A stretch of 64,000 nt of DNA. Origin: Bordetella petrii. GTDB taxonomy: Bacteria > Pseudomonadota > Gammaproteobacteria > Burkholderiales > Burkholderiaceae_B. The position numbers and the translations under genes were made by a program. Shown here in pieces: positions 19,418 through 29,066 of the stretch (the first letter of the stretch is position 1; every line of letters starts with the position of its first letter). The stretch lies in assembly GCA_017745595.1 (NCBI GenBank), contig WMBV01000001.1:62001-126000 (forward strand), written 5' to 3'. The notes under the pieces were generated by a model. It did no database searches. It was not told the origin of the DNA and was given only the letters and a program-made list of their open reading frames with translations.

Positions 19418-19564
19418 GACGCGTCTCCTGGAAAGTCCACCGGTCGGCCCTGGCATGGTATCTCAAGCCTTTGCCGCGCGGAAGCCTGGCCGGCCGGATA
19501 TCGGGCCGGTTGTTGATCCAGGCAGGAAGGGGAAAACCCGCGGCGCGATGCGCGCGGCGCGCCA

Positions 19565-19596
19565 AAAACAAAAGCCCGGCGCTGGGGCCGGGCTTT
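19565..19596 (-). terminator. Terminator of tRNA-fMet
   Basis: AAAGCCCGGC/GCCGGGCTTT stem with T-rich 3' side on the minus strand, 9 bases beyond the tRNA 3' end. Confidence 0.85.
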
Positions 19597-19604
19597 CATC
19601 GAAT

Positions 19605-20017
<413 letters not shown>

Positions 20018-20110
20018 GGCGGCGGATTCCGTAACAAGAGTGCGGTTGCCATTCAGCTTACGCACGCGCCTTTCATCGCAACAGGCACACCAGCCGGCTT
20101 TCTGTACCGA

Positions 20111-20136
20111 AACAGATAGGTAAATCTCGATCTGTT
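20111..20136. promoter_or_regulatory. Inverted repeat upstream of the MocR regulator
   Basis: AACAGAT and ATCTGTT arms separated by 12 bases, in the spacer between the MocR gene and the divergent small gene. Placement fits an operator for autoregulation. Confidence 0.35.
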
Positions 20137-20197
20137 ATGGTTGGTTTTCCCGGGAACTGTGCCTTACGGCGGCTTTCCGCCGGGCGCATGATGCTGC

Positions 20198-21634
20198 ATG
20201 GACGCGCAACCTCTCTACCAACGCCTGGCCGACCACTATCGCCGCGCGATTCAAAGCGGCGTTCTCGCGCCCGCCCAGCGCCTACCCTCGGTACGCACCC
20301 TGGTGCGCACGCATCGCGTCAGCCTGTCGACCGCCCTGCAGGCCTGCCGGCAACTCGAAGACGACGGCCTGATCGAAGCCCGGCCCCGTTCCGGTTATTT
20401 CGTGCGGCCCCGGTACCGGGGCACCACCCTGCCCGCCCTGGAGCCGGATCCCGCCCAGCCGCTCGATCCGGCCGGCTATGTGGGCATCCACGACCGCGTA
20501 TCGGAATTCATCGCCCAATGCGACCGCCACGTCACCAGCGTCAATTTCGCGCTGGCCGCCGCCTCGCCGGCCCACTACCCGGCCGACGCATTGAAACAGG
20601 CCATGATCCGCACGCTGCGCCAGCACCCCGACATGCTGGTCAGCCGGGTTCCGCCGCTGGGCCATCCCGAATTGCGCGGGGTGCTGGCGCGGCGCGCCCT
20701 GGAACTGGGCATGAACCTGGCGTCCGACGAGATCGTGGTCACCCACGGATGCATCGAGGCCGTGAACCTGGCGTTGCGCGCCGTAGCCCGGCCGGGCGAT
20801 ACCATCGCGGTCGAATCGCCGGTGTACTTCGGCTTGCTGCAGGTACTGGAAAGCCTGGGCATGCGCGCCCTGGAAATTCCCACCAGCCCGCAACACGGCC
20901 TGTCGGTGGATGCATTGGAACTGGCCCTGCAAACCCACCCGCACCTGCGCGCCGTGGTGGTGGTGCCCAACTTCCAGAACCCGCTGGGCTGCGTCATGCC
21001 CGATACCGAAAAAGCGCGCCTGGCGGCGCTGTGCGAGCGGCACCGGGTCGCGCTGATCGAAGACGACACTTATGGCTTGCTGTGCGACGACAACCAGTTG
21101 CGCCCGGCCATCAAGGCCTGGGACCACACCGGCAATGTCATTTACTGCGCCTCGATGCACAAGACGCTCGCCCCCGGCATGCGCCTGGGCTGGATGACGG
21201 GCGGCCGCTGGCAATCGCGCATCGCCATGCTGAAATTCGCCCAAAGCCGTCCCAACGAGCCGTTGGCCCAGGCCGCCGTGGCCGAATACATGGGATCGAA
21301 GGCGTACGACCGCCACCTGATACGCCTGCGGCAGCAGCTGAAGGCGCAGCGCACGCGCGTGGCCGAGGCCATCGATAGATATTTTCCGCCCGGCACGCGC
21401 CTGAATGTGCCCGCCGGCAGCATGCTGCTATGGATAGAGCTGCCAGGCCGGCGCAGCAGTACCCGCGTGTTCGAACGGGCGCTGGCGCGCGGCATCCGCA
21501 TTGCGCCCGGCACGATGTTTTCGAACTCAGACCGCTACGATCATTTCTTGCGGCTCAGTTGTGGGTCCGCCTACAGCCCGCCGGTCGAACAGGCCGTGCG
21601 CACGCTGGGCGACATCGTGGCCGCCGCCGACTGA
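20198..21634 (+). CDS. MocR-type regulator (GntR HTH fused to aminotransferase)
   Basis: 478-aa PLP-dependent transcription factor. The GntR-type winged helix is at residues 1-75 (RLPSVRTLVRTHRVSLSTALQACRQLEDDGL). A linker leads to a class I aminotransferase-fold domain with the PLP lysine in SMHKTLAPGMRLGW (Lys322) and the PNFQNPLG loop at 257-264. Such proteins regulate genes of amino-acid, PLP or GABA-like metabolism. The target is not evident; the divergent small gene is one option. Confidence 0.9.
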   Translation: MDAQPLYQRLADHYRRAIQSGVLAPAQRLPSVRTLVRTHRVSLSTALQACRQLEDDGLIEARPRSGYFVRPRYRGTTLPALEPDPAQPLDPAGYVGIHDRVSEFIAQCDRHVTSVNFALAAASPAHYPADALKQAMIRTLRQHPDMLVSRVPPLGHPELRGVLARRALELGMNLASDEIVVTHGCIEAVNLALRAVARPGDTIAVESPVYFGLLQVLESLGMRALEIPTSPQHGLSVDALELALQTHPHLRAVVVVPNFQNPLGCVMPDTEKARLAALCERHRVALIEDDTYGLLCDDNQLRPAIKAWDHTGNVIYCASMHKTLAPGMRLGWMTGGRWQSRIAMLKFAQSRPNEPLAQAAVAEYMGSKAYDRHLIRLRQQLKAQRTRVAEAIDRYFPPGTRLNVPAGSMLLWIELPGRRSSTRVFERALARGIRIAPGTMFSNSDRYDHFLRLSCGSAYSPPVEQAVRTLGDIVAAAD

Positions 21635-21763
21635 AACGCGCGGTTCAGTCACGATTTGATCGTGCCCTGCAAGCCCTTGTCGCGCAAGGAAAATTCCACC
21701 CTGTGCCCAGGCTATCCCAAGACTTGTCCACAGAAGCTGTGAGTAAGCTTTGCGGATACCGGG

Positions 21764-22009
21764 CTATTTCAGGGCGGCCAGCACCGTGTCGCGCACGCTT
21801 TCGAAGCCCGCCACATATTGCGGATTTTCCGAACGCGCCAGCAAGCCGGAATAATTCTGCTCGAGCTGCGCCTCGATGGCTTCGCGCAGGCCCGGCGACG
21901 TCTTGGCCAGATGCAGCATCGACGCCATCACGGCATTGAGCGCGTCGATGCGCCCGCCCTGGTGCGAGATGGTATGCACGATGACGGCGATTTGTTCCTG
22001 GGTATCCAT
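21764..22009 (-). CDS. Hypothetical small protein (81 aa)
   Basis: Small, helical, cytoplasmic protein starting MDTQEQIAVIVHTISHQGG. No domain recognised. Divergent from the Lrp-type regulator with an 88-base spacer, so it may be that regulator's target. The 129 bases between the MocR stop and this gene's end show no other feature. Confidence 0.5.
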   Translation of the reverse strand: MDTQEQIAVIVHTISHQGGRIDALNAVMASMLHLAKTSPGLREAIEAQLEQNYSGLLARSENPQYVAGFESVRDTVLAALK

Positions 22010-22097
22010 ATGAGCTCGCAAGATGAGTTTCCTGCCGGGCATCCTAGCACGCGCGCCGCTTGGCAAAGCCGGCGCCGGCACGCTAGCATCTGATGCC

Positions 22098-22556
22098 ATG
22101 TCCGACAAACTCGATGCCATCGACCGCCAGTTGCTCAGCCTGCTGCAGGCCAACGCGCGCGAGCCCGCCGCGATCCTCGCGCGCAAGCTGAATCTGGCGC
22201 GCAGCACGGTGGTGGGCCGGCTGGCGCGGCTCGAGCGCGACGGCGCCATCGCCGGCTACGGCGTGCGCCTGGGGCACAAGCTCGAAGACGCCGCCGTGCG
22301 GGCCTATTGTTTCATCAGCGTGCTGCCCAAGACGCCCGCCGCGGTCATCCGCGAACTGGCCAAGATTCCCGAAGTCGAAGAAGTGTCGTCGGTCAGCGGG
22401 CCGTTCGACTACCTGGTGTTCCTGCGCTGCGAAACCCACGAGCAGCTCGACGACCTGCTCGACCACATCGGCCTGCTTGACGGCGTCAAACAAACTCAAA
22501 CGTCGATCGTGCTCAGCCGCAAGCTCGACCGCCGCAACGCGCTCGGCCCGGGTTGA
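22098..22556 (+). CDS. Lrp/AsnC-family transcriptional regulator
   Basis: 152-aa feast/famine regulator. The AsnC-type HTH is at 5-60 (LDAIDRQLLSLLQANAREPAAILARKL with STVVGRLARLERDG). The RAM/ligand-binding alpha-beta domain is at 70-145 and includes VSSVSGPFDYLVFLRC. Family members bind amino acids and form octamers. Divergent from a small unknown gene; downstream a lipoprotein gene follows after 78 bases. No specific target can be named. Confidence 0.9.
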   Translation: MSDKLDAIDRQLLSLLQANAREPAAILARKLNLARSTVVGRLARLERDGAIAGYGVRLGHKLEDAAVRAYCFISVLPKTPAAVIRELAKIPEVEEVSSVSGPFDYLVFLRCETHEQLDDLLDHIGLLDGVKQTQTSIVLSRKLDRRNALGPG

Positions 22557-22634
22557 GCCCGCCTTGGGCGGGCGCGCTTGCGCGAGGGCGGCCTGGTGCT
22601 TTGTAATAGCACTGATTTCATACGCGGAAACTCT

Positions 22635-22955
22635 ATGCTGCCTCGCCTTTTATCCTGCGCCATCGCGCTTTCCCTGCTGGGCGCCTGCGCCAGCATGAGC
22701 AAGACCGTCGCGACCGGCACCGACACTTATCGCGTCACCTACAACGCAGGCGGCAAATTCCAGACCTGGGTCGAAGTGAAGAACACCGCCCGCCAGCAGG
22801 CCGAGGCGCATTGCGCATCGCTGGGCCAGCGCCTGTCGCAGCCCAAGATCACCTCGAATCATGCCACCGGCCTGATGCCCAAAGAGGCCACCATCGATTT
22901 CACGTGTGTCGACATACCGGCGCCCGAGACTGGCGGCGCCGCCAAGGGCTCATAG
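22635..22955 (+). CDS. Small predicted lipoprotein (106 aa)
   Basis: Starts MLPRLLSCAIALSLLGACASM: a signal peptide with lipobox LGAC (Cys18). The mature part is short, with TYRVTYNAGGKFQTWVEVKN and two more cysteines (AHCASLG, FTCVD) that could pair. A family is not recognised, though the pattern is widespread among small outer-membrane lipoproteins of Burkholderiales. Convergent with the SYLF lipoprotein gene. Confidence 0.7.
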   Translation: MLPRLLSCAIALSLLGACASMSKTVATGTDTYRVTYNAGGKFQTWVEVKNTARQQAEAHCASLGQRLSQPKITSNHATGLMPKEATIDFTCVDIPAPETGGAAKGS

Positions 22956-22974
22956 CGCCGCGGCGGGCGCGATC

Positions 22975-23004
22975 GAAAAAATCCGGCGCCCTCGGGCGCC
23001 GGAT
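22975..23004 (-). terminator. Terminator of the SYLF lipoprotein gene
   Basis: 10-bp stem ATCCGGCGCC/GGCGCCGGAT followed on the minus strand by TTTTTT, 44 bases beyond the SYLF-gene stop. Confidence 0.85.
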
Positions 23005-23047
23005 GTTGTTGCCGCGATGGCGGCGCGCGACAGCGCGCCCGCCACCA

Positions 23048-23641
23048 TCAAAGATCAAGCTTGGAAATTTTCGCGCCGTCGATCGACACACCCGCCATCA
23101 GCCCGGCATTGTTCATGACGAAACCCACGACCGGCTGCTGGGCCGTGTTGGTATCGATATTGCCGTTGGCGCCCACCTTGGCCACCGCCACCGTCGCATC
23201 GGCGCCGACCGTCCAGCCATTGCTGTTGCGGAATTTTTGAAGCGCCTCGTCGGTCATGAACAAGAGCACCACCGCCTTCGATTGCGCGCCGGCCTGCAAG
23301 CCGATGGAGCCTGCCGTCGTACTGAAGTAGCCGGCATTCGCGCCGCCCACGCGCAGCACGCCCTTGCCGTGTTCGGCGCCCACCACGAAACTGGCGCTGA
23401 TCACCGACGGGAATATCAGCACGCCCTTGGCGCTTTCCACCAGGGCCTTGGCTTGCGGAGAAGTCTGGTACAGCTTGCTCAGCGTCGCGTCGGCGCCGCT
23501 ATTGATTTCTTGGCGCTGTTCGGTCGCGGTGGCTGATGCGTTGGACGATGTCGTGGTGCAGCCGGAAAATACCAACCCGGCCACGGCAACCGTCATCGCG
23601 GCCACGGCGGCACGACGCAATTTGGGCGAAGCAGTAAGCAT
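23048..23641 (-). CDS. SYLF-domain (Ysc84-like) lipoprotein
   Basis: 197-aa exported lipoprotein with lipobox FSGC near residue 28. The mature protein carries a Ysc84/SYLF-type lipid-binding domain, visible in AKGVLIFPSVISASFVVGAEHGKGVLRV and GSIGLQAGAQSKAVVLLFM. Bacterial members are envelope proteins of unclear role. Starts at ATG 23641 with AGGAGAG upstream on the minus strand. Followed by a strong terminator. Confidence 0.88.
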   Translation of the reverse strand: MLTASPKLRRAAVAAMTVAVAGLVFSGCTTTSSNASATATEQRQEINSGADATLSKLYQTSPQAKALVESAKGVLIFPSVISASFVVGAEHGKGVLRVGGANAGYFSTTAGSIGLQAGAQSKAVVLLFMTDEALQKFRNSNGWTVGADATVAVAKVGANGNIDTNTAQQPVVGFVMNNAGLMAGVSIDGAKISKLDL

Positions 23642-23816
23642 GCGACTCTCCTATTGTTCTTAAGGGTGTAATCACTGTACTCGCCTGTTTTCACTTAAAG
23701 CATGCGAGCCGGGCACGCCCCGCCCATCAATTGCAACAAGGCGCTTCGCCGTTGCTCCGGGCCCCGGTTTAAGTATCAATTAGTTACGTTTATGGCCGCC
23801 GCCCGCGCGGGCTGGA

Positions 23817-25583
23817 TCAGCGGCCCAGCGCATAGGCGGGGCGACGCGGATCGGCCGCGCCCCAGCGTATGCCGGTAGCGGTGTCGTGCCGCACCACGCA
23901 CATCGCCCCGGCCCGCCAGTTGCGATCGCGCCACCACTGCACCGTATGGCCCATGCCCGCCAGGGCATCGCCTACCGGGCGCGGCACCAGGTCTTCGATC
24001 ATCAGGCGCCCCGGCTGCACACTGTGCGGCTCGAACGACGAAGGAAAACTGAAGGTGGCAAACCGCGGCGCCTCGACCGCCTGCTGCGGGTCCATGCCGA
24101 AGACTTCCATGTTCAAGAAGGTTTGCAGCATGGCCTGGCATTGCACGTCGCCGCCGGGCGTGCCGAACGGCATTACATAATCGCCGGGCCGCAGCGCCAG
24201 CGAAGGATTGGGCGTCAGGCGTGGCCTGCGCCCCGGCCCGATGGCGCAGGCATGGCCGCGTTCGGCCCACGACTGGCTGCCGCGGCTGGATGCGCACAGC
24301 CCCGTGCCCGGAATGACGGGCGTGTTGTAAGAACCGTCGCTCGGCGTCGCCGAAAAAGCATTGCCGTGCCGGTCTACCACCGCCACGTACGAGGTATCCA
24401 GCCGCGGATCCGTGCGGCGGGTATCGCCGGGCTCGAAGGTGCGCGGCGACGACAGCCCGGCATCCCGCAAGTCGCCCGCGGCGGGGATATCGGGTCCGGC
24501 CCGGTCGGCCAGGATCATGGCCAGCCGCTGGCGCGCGTACTGCTTGGACAGCAGCACCTGCTGCGGCACCGCTTTGTGGCGCGGATCGCCGTAATGCACC
24601 TCGCGGTCGGCAAAGGCCAGCTTGATCGCTTCCGTCAGCAAATGAATGTAGGGAGCGGAATTGTGCCCCAGCGCGCGCAGGTCGCGCGATTCCAGAATAT
24701 TGAGCATCTGCAGCAGCGTCGGGCCCTGGCACCAGAAGCCGCAGCTGTACAGCTGCGTGCCATGGAAGCTGGTGCTCAGCGCGGGCTCGACCTCGACCGA
24801 AAAATCGCGCAGGTCGTCGTGCGTCATCAGCCCGCCATGCGCGCGATGGTAGTCGACGATGGCCGCCGCGATGTCGCCCTGGTAGAAGGCACGCCGCGCC
24901 GCCGCCAGCCCGGCCATGCGGTCGCCCTTCGCATGGGCTTGCTCTTCATCGGCCATGTACTGCAGGCTGGCCGCCAGGTCGGTCTGCCGGAAGATCTCGC
25001 CCGCGGCCGGCGGCCGCCCGCCCGGCAGATATACCGCCGCGCTGGATGGCCAGCGGCGATAGTCTTCCTGGTGGTCGGCCAGCACCTCGGCCATCAGGGG
25101 ATACATGACGAACCCATCGCGGGCATAGCCGATGGCGGCCGCCGCCACCTCGCTGAACGAGCAGGTACCGAACCGCTCCAGTGCCGTGATCCAGGCATCG
25201 GGCGCGGCGGGAATCACGGTGCGCAGCACCCCCGCCGGGATGCGGCCGCCATACTGGTCCACGAAGATATCCAGGCTGGCGGCCTTGGGCCAATGGCCCA
25301 AACCGGAGATGCTCCACACTTTGCGCGTGCTGGCCTCGTATACCAGGCATGGCGCGACGCCGCCCACGTTGACGATGTCGCTTTGCACCACACCCAGCGC
25401 GATGCCCGCCGCCACCCCCGCGTCGACGGCGTTGCCGCCGCCCTGCAGGATCTGCGCGCCGGCCTGGGCCGCCAGGTAGTGGCCGGCCGAAATCATGTGA
25501 TCCAGGCCGGCCAGGGTGGGCCGCATGGACAATGGCGCGCTGCCCTGGGTCAGGTCGGGATCCGCGTGCGTCGTGGTGCTCAT
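23817..25583 (-). CDS. Gamma-glutamyltransferase family protein (YwrD-like)
   Basis: 588-aa N-terminal-nucleophile hydrolase of the GGT family. GGNAVDAGVAAGIALGVVQ near residue 50 and the processing site with the catalytic threonine in RLDTSYVAVVDRHGNAFS near 400 are present, followed by PSLALRPG and PGGDVQCQAMLQ. It has no signal peptide, unlike classical periplasmic GGT, so it resembles cytoplasmic YwrD-type enzymes. Leftward operon with a Bug receptor and an FAD oxidoreductase, 16 bases after the receptor gene. Likely part of uptake and breakdown of a gamma-glutamyl or amino compound (inference). Confidence 0.87.
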   Translation of the reverse strand: MSTTTHADPDLTQGSAPLSMRPTLAGLDHMISAGHYLAAQAGAQILQGGGNAVDAGVAAGIALGVVQSDIVNVGGVAPCLVYEASTRKVWSISGLGHWPKAASLDIFVDQYGGRIPAGVLRTVIPAAPDAWITALERFGTCSFSEVAAAAIGYARDGFVMYPLMAEVLADHQEDYRRWPSSAAVYLPGGRPPAAGEIFRQTDLAASLQYMADEEQAHAKGDRMAGLAAARRAFYQGDIAAAIVDYHRAHGGLMTHDDLRDFSVEVEPALSTSFHGTQLYSCGFWCQGPTLLQMLNILESRDLRALGHNSAPYIHLLTEAIKLAFADREVHYGDPRHKAVPQQVLLSKQYARQRLAMILADRAGPDIPAAGDLRDAGLSSPRTFEPGDTRRTDPRLDTSYVAVVDRHGNAFSATPSDGSYNTPVIPGTGLCASSRGSQSWAERGHACAIGPGRRPRLTPNPSLALRPGDYVMPFGTPGGDVQCQAMLQTFLNMEVFGMDPQQAVEAPRFATFSFPSSFEPHSVQPGRLMIEDLVPRPVGDALAGMGHTVQWWRDRNWRAGAMCVVRHDTATGIRWGAADPRRPAYALGR

Positions 25584-25599
25584 GATGGATACCCCGGAG

Positions 25600-26628
25600 T
25601 CATTGCGGCTGGATGCCGATGCGTTGCGTGACGTCTTTCCACTTACGGTATTCGGCGTCGATGAATTGCCGGAACTGTTCCGGGGTGTTGCCCTGCGCCA
25701 GCACATCGCGCTCGTCCAGCGCGGTACTCATGGCGGGCGATTTCAGGGCCGCCACGGTGGCCTGCTGGACCTTGTCGATGATCGGCCGCGGGGTGCCCGC
25801 CGGCGCCAGCAGGCCATACCACGAACCGCCCACCAGTTGCGGATAACCGGCTTCGATCGTGGTGGGTATCTCGGGCGCCTTGGCCAGGCGCTGGTCATGC
25901 AAAATGGCCAGTGCTTTCAGCTTGCCCTGGCGTATCAGCGGCAAAGTCGTTCCCGGCGTTTCCAGGGTGTACTGCACATAGCCGCCGATCAAGTCGTTGA
26001 CCAGGGCCGAGCTGCCCTTGTACGGCACATTCACTGTCTTGATGCCGGCCTCCAGGTTGAGCAGTTCGCAGAAAAAATAATTGGCCGTGCTGTTGCCGGG
26101 CGATGCATAGTTGACCTGGCCGGGATGCTGGCGCGCATATTCGACGAGTTCGGGCAAGGTATTGGGCGGAAAGGCGGGATTGGCCACCAGGATGAACGGC
26201 CCGTTGCCCACCAGCGTGATGGGGGCGAGATCCGTCATGGGATCGTACAGCAGCCCCTTCATGGTCAGGGGCGCGCCCGTCAGGGGCGACGCGGTGGCGA
26301 ACAGCAAGGTGTAGCCATCGGGCGCCGATCGCACCACCTGCTGCGTGGCAATGGTGCCGCTGGCGCCAGGCCGGTTTTCGACCACTACTTGCTGGCCCAG
26401 GCTGTCGGCGAACTGCTGCGCCAGCAGGCGGGCCACGGTATCGGTACCGCCGCCGGGCGGATACCCCACCACCAGGCGGATCGGCTGCTCGGGCCATCGA
26501 GCGGCGGACGCCGGCGCCGCCCTGGCCGGCAGGCCCGCGGCCATCGCCGCCCCGCCCAGCAGGCCGGCCATCAGCCGGCGGCGCCCCGGCACCGTGCCAT
26601 CATTGTCCTCAGATACAGCATTCACCAT
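25600..26628 (-). CDS. Bug-family (TctC) periplasmic solute-binding protein
   Basis: 342-aa receptor of the tripartite tricarboxylate transporter type, hugely expanded in Bordetella and relatives. A signal peptide with RRR then a hydrophobic core (about 16-38) is Tat-like. The mature N-terminus WPEQPIRLVVGYPPGGGTDTVARLLA is typical, as are NRPGASGTIA and the ASPGNSTANYF ligand loop. No TctAB membrane genes are adjacent, which is common for Bug proteins. Ligand unknown. Confidence 0.93.
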   Translation of the reverse strand: MVNAVSEDNDGTVPGRRRLMAGLLGGAAMAAGLPARAAPASAARWPEQPIRLVVGYPPGGGTDTVARLLAQQFADSLGQQVVVENRPGASGTIATQQVVRSAPDGYTLLFATASPLTGAPLTMKGLLYDPMTDLAPITLVGNGPFILVANPAFPPNTLPELVEYARQHPGQVNYASPGNSTANYFFCELLNLEAGIKTVNVPYKGSSALVNDLIGGYVQYTLETPGTTLPLIRQGKLKALAILHDQRLAKAPEIPTTIEAGYPQLVGGSWYGLLAPAGTPRPIIDKVQQATVAALKSPAMSTALDERDVLAQGNTPEQFRQFIDAEYRKWKDVTQRIGIQPQ

Positions 26629-26698
26629 AGCAGCTCTCCTTGGTTGATGCGTCCGCTTCGTTTGAAACGGCCTGGGGTGTCAGCGCACCCGTATCGGT

Positions 26699-27973
26699 TT
26701 ATTCATCAAAGCGCGAGTAGCGAAAAGCGTGGACATCCGCGCGCGGGGCGCGGCCCAGAATCAGGTCGGCCATCAGTTCGCCGGCCGCCGGGCCGATGCC
26801 GAAGCCATGGCCCGAAAAGCCGGACGCCAGATAAAAGCCGGGGATCGCATCCACCGCCGACATCACCGGCAGCGCGTCCGGCGTAACGTCGATATAGCCC
26901 CCCCAGGCCTGCGCAATGCGGGCCGCGCCGAAGACCGGGAAGGACTCTGTCAGCCGCCGCCACGCCTGCCTGATGGCGCCGGGCGATGCGGCCGGGTCCA
27001 GCACGCGGTGCTGCTCGAACGGGCTGACGCGATCGAGCTCGAAGCGGCGCGCCATGGCCAGTTCCTGGAAAAAGCGTTTGCCGAAGCGCACTTTCACAAA
27101 AGCATTGTTGGCCAGCCAGGCCCGCATGAATTTGCCCATCAGGCGGAAGCTGTCGGGCACCACGTCGGCCATGGACGCGCCGAATTGCGACACGGTATAG
27201 CCGCCATCGGCGCGCTTGCGGCAAGTGAAATTCCTGGCATTGATCGTGGCGGCCAGCGGCGCGTCGAATGGCTGCGTGCGCAACACCGACCCCCTGACCT
27301 TCAATTGGGGAAACTCGACGCCGCTATTGCCGCAGAACAGGCGCGACCATGCCCCGCCCGCCAGCAGCACGGCCTGCGCGCGCACCGGCCCGCGCTCGGT
27401 GACCACGCCGGTGACGCGCCCGCCGGCCCTGTCCAGCCCGCGCACGGCGCAATGTTCGAACAGCATGGCGCCATGCTGTTGCGCCAATCCGGCGATGCCG
27501 CGGGTCGCCAGGGCCGGTTCGGCCACGCCGTCCGATTCGCTGTACAAGGCCCCGCTCCAGGAGCGCGGCGAGTCTGGCAGGTGCCGCAGCGCCTGGGCGC
27601 GGCCCAGCAGCGACGCGTCTACGCCATAAGCCCGCGCCGTATCCAGCCAGCGTTGGTGCCGGGCGGCGTCCTGCCGGCTTTCCTGCAAGTACAGGATGCC
27701 GGTGCGGCGAAAACCGACGTCGGCACGCGCCTGAATACCGGCCCAGAGCTGGTTGGCGCGCAGCGCCAGCGGAATCTCGGCCGGATCGCGGTCCAGCGTG
27801 CGTACCCAGCCCCAGTTGCGCGAAGACTGCTCGCCCGCCAGCACGCCTTTTTCGAACACGCACACCCGCGTCCCGGCCTGGGCCAGGGCATAAGCGGCGC
27901 TGACGCCGATGATGCCGCCGCCGATGATAGCCACGTCCACAGCCGGGGGCAGGGTCTGGTGCGCATTAGACAT
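26699..27973 (-). CDS. FAD-dependent D-amino-acid-oxidase-like oxidoreductase
   Basis: 424-aa DAO-family flavoprotein. FAD-binding motif VDVAIIGGGIIGVSAAYALAQ (13-33), then EQSSRNWGWVR, typical of glycine/sarcosine-oxidase-like proteins that oxidise amines or N-methyl amino acids. The C-terminal ASGFSGHGFGIGPAAGELMADLI loop completes the FAD site. First gene of the leftward cluster with the Bug receptor and GGT-like enzyme, divergent from an IclR regulator. A long inverted repeat abuts its start codon. Confidence 0.9.
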   Translation of the reverse strand: MSNAHQTLPPAVDVAIIGGGIIGVSAAYALAQAGTRVCVFEKGVLAGEQSSRNWGWVRTLDRDPAEIPLALRANQLWAGIQARADVGFRRTGILYLQESRQDAARHQRWLDTARAYGVDASLLGRAQALRHLPDSPRSWSGALYSESDGVAEPALATRGIAGLAQQHGAMLFEHCAVRGLDRAGGRVTGVVTERGPVRAQAVLLAGGAWSRLFCGNSGVEFPQLKVRGSVLRTQPFDAPLAATINARNFTCRKRADGGYTVSQFGASMADVVPDSFRLMGKFMRAWLANNAFVKVRFGKRFFQELAMARRFELDRVSPFEQHRVLDPAASPGAIRQAWRRLTESFPVFGAARIAQAWGGYIDVTPDALPVMSAVDAIPGFYLASGFSGHGFGIGPAAGELMADLILGRAPRADVHAFRYSRFDE

Positions 27974-28007
27974 ATCGAATATCGATAACTAAGATTTGAT
28001 ATTCGAT
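27974..28007. promoter_or_regulatory. Candidate IclR operator
   Basis: Arms ATCGAATATC (27974-27983) and GATATTCGAT (27998-28007) form a perfect 10-bp inverted repeat with a 14-base spacer, directly before the oxidoreductase ATG and in an AT-rich divergent spacer. The likely ligand is the IclR protein encoded across the spacer. Confidence 0.5.
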
Positions 28008-28142
28008 TATTATTTATCGTAATAACCTGTTTGGCAATCCGGAAAATGCGTCGGCGGCCGCGGCACCGCCCGGTGATAACATCACGCACCATCGTGTAAT
28101 ACGCGGCCGGCCGCAACCCGGCCCGTTGCCAGGAAACTGCCC

Positions 28143-28904
28143 ATGGCCGAATCGGCGTTGTTCATCCAATCTCTGGAAAAAGGCCTGGCGGTCCTGCAGG
28201 CCTTTCGCACGAGCGAAACCATGAACCTGCGCGACATCGCCCAGGCCTGCGGCATTACCAGCGGCTCGGCGCAGCGGGTGGCCTACACGCTGGAACAATG
28301 CGGCTATCTGAAAAAAGACGCACACACCAAGCGCTATCGCGTCACCGCCAAGGCCGTGGGACTGGGCTACAGCTACCTGGCGCGCGAGCCCCTGTTCCAG
28401 AACGCCCATGCCGTGCTGCACCAGTTGAACCAGGAGTGCGGCGAAATCGTGAATCTGTCGGTACCCGAGGGCGACAACATGGTGTTCGTCATGCGGGTCG
28501 CCACGTCTAAACATATTCCCATCTACATGCCGGTGGGCACCCGCATTCCGATGCATGCATCGTCTTCGGGCCGCGCGATGCTGGCGCACCTGCCGCCGGA
28601 TGTCGCCGAGGGCAAGCTGGCCGCGGCGGCGTTGCAGAAATATACGCCGCACACCACTACCGATCTTGCGACCCTGCGCCGGTTGATCGACGAAGCGCGC
28701 CAGGACCGATATGCCTACGCCGACGAAGAATTTTTCCAGGGCGACGTCAATGTGGCGGCCACCATCTTGAACGAAGACAGCCAGCCCGTCGCGGCCATCA
28801 ACATCTCGGTGCCCAAGCCCCGCTGGTCGTTGGAACGCGCCCGCCAAGACCTCGGACCGCTGGTGATTCGCGCGGCGCGCGCCATCAGCAAGAACACCGC
28901 TTGA
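28143..28904 (+). CDS. IclR-family transcriptional regulator
   Basis: 253-aa regulator. N-terminal winged HTH at about 5-65 (FIQSLEKGLAVLQAF; LRDIAQACGITSGSAQRVAYTLEQCGYL). The C-terminal IclR effector domain (about 80-250) includes PVGTRIPMHASSSGRAMLAHLP and ISVPKPRWS. Divergent from the DAO/Bug/GGT cluster, which it most probably controls. ATG 28143 fits the family N-terminus. Confidence 0.92.
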   Translation: MAESALFIQSLEKGLAVLQAFRTSETMNLRDIAQACGITSGSAQRVAYTLEQCGYLKKDAHTKRYRVTAKAVGLGYSYLAREPLFQNAHAVLHQLNQECGEIVNLSVPEGDNMVFVMRVATSKHIPIYMPVGTRIPMHASSSGRAMLAHLPPDVAEGKLAAAALQKYTPHTTTDLATLRRLIDEARQDRYAYADEEFFQGDVNVAATILNEDSQPVAAINISVPKPRWSLERARQDLGPLVIRAARAISKNTA

Positions 28905-28944
28905 TATACCGCAAACCAACCGTACGCATCGGCCGTTTCCTGCA

Positions 28945-29066
28945 ACACAGGGCCCGTGGTTCGTCTATCGTAGCTCCTGTGTGAAGCACCTACTCTCTCC
29001 AGGTACTACGCACACATCTTGGTAATGCTTTTAGCCCCGCCCGGCACGCCGCGCGGGGCTTTTTTT
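28945..29066 (+). ncRNA. Candidate small RNA between the IclR gene and the ICE
   Basis: No reading frame fits here. ACACAGG (28945-28951) pairs with CCTGTGT (28976-28982), then GTGTG...CACAC encloses ACCT/AGGT, and the segment ends in a GC-rich terminator (AGCCCCG...GCGCGGGGCT plus seven T's, ending near 29066). The promoter was not identified. It could also be an IclR-gene 3' UTR. Confidence 0.4.
29032..29066 (+). terminator. Rho-independent terminator at the ICE boundary
   Basis: AGCCCCGC/GCGGGGCT type stem followed by TTTTTTT. The U-tract doubles as the left ICE attachment sequence. Confidence 0.85.
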
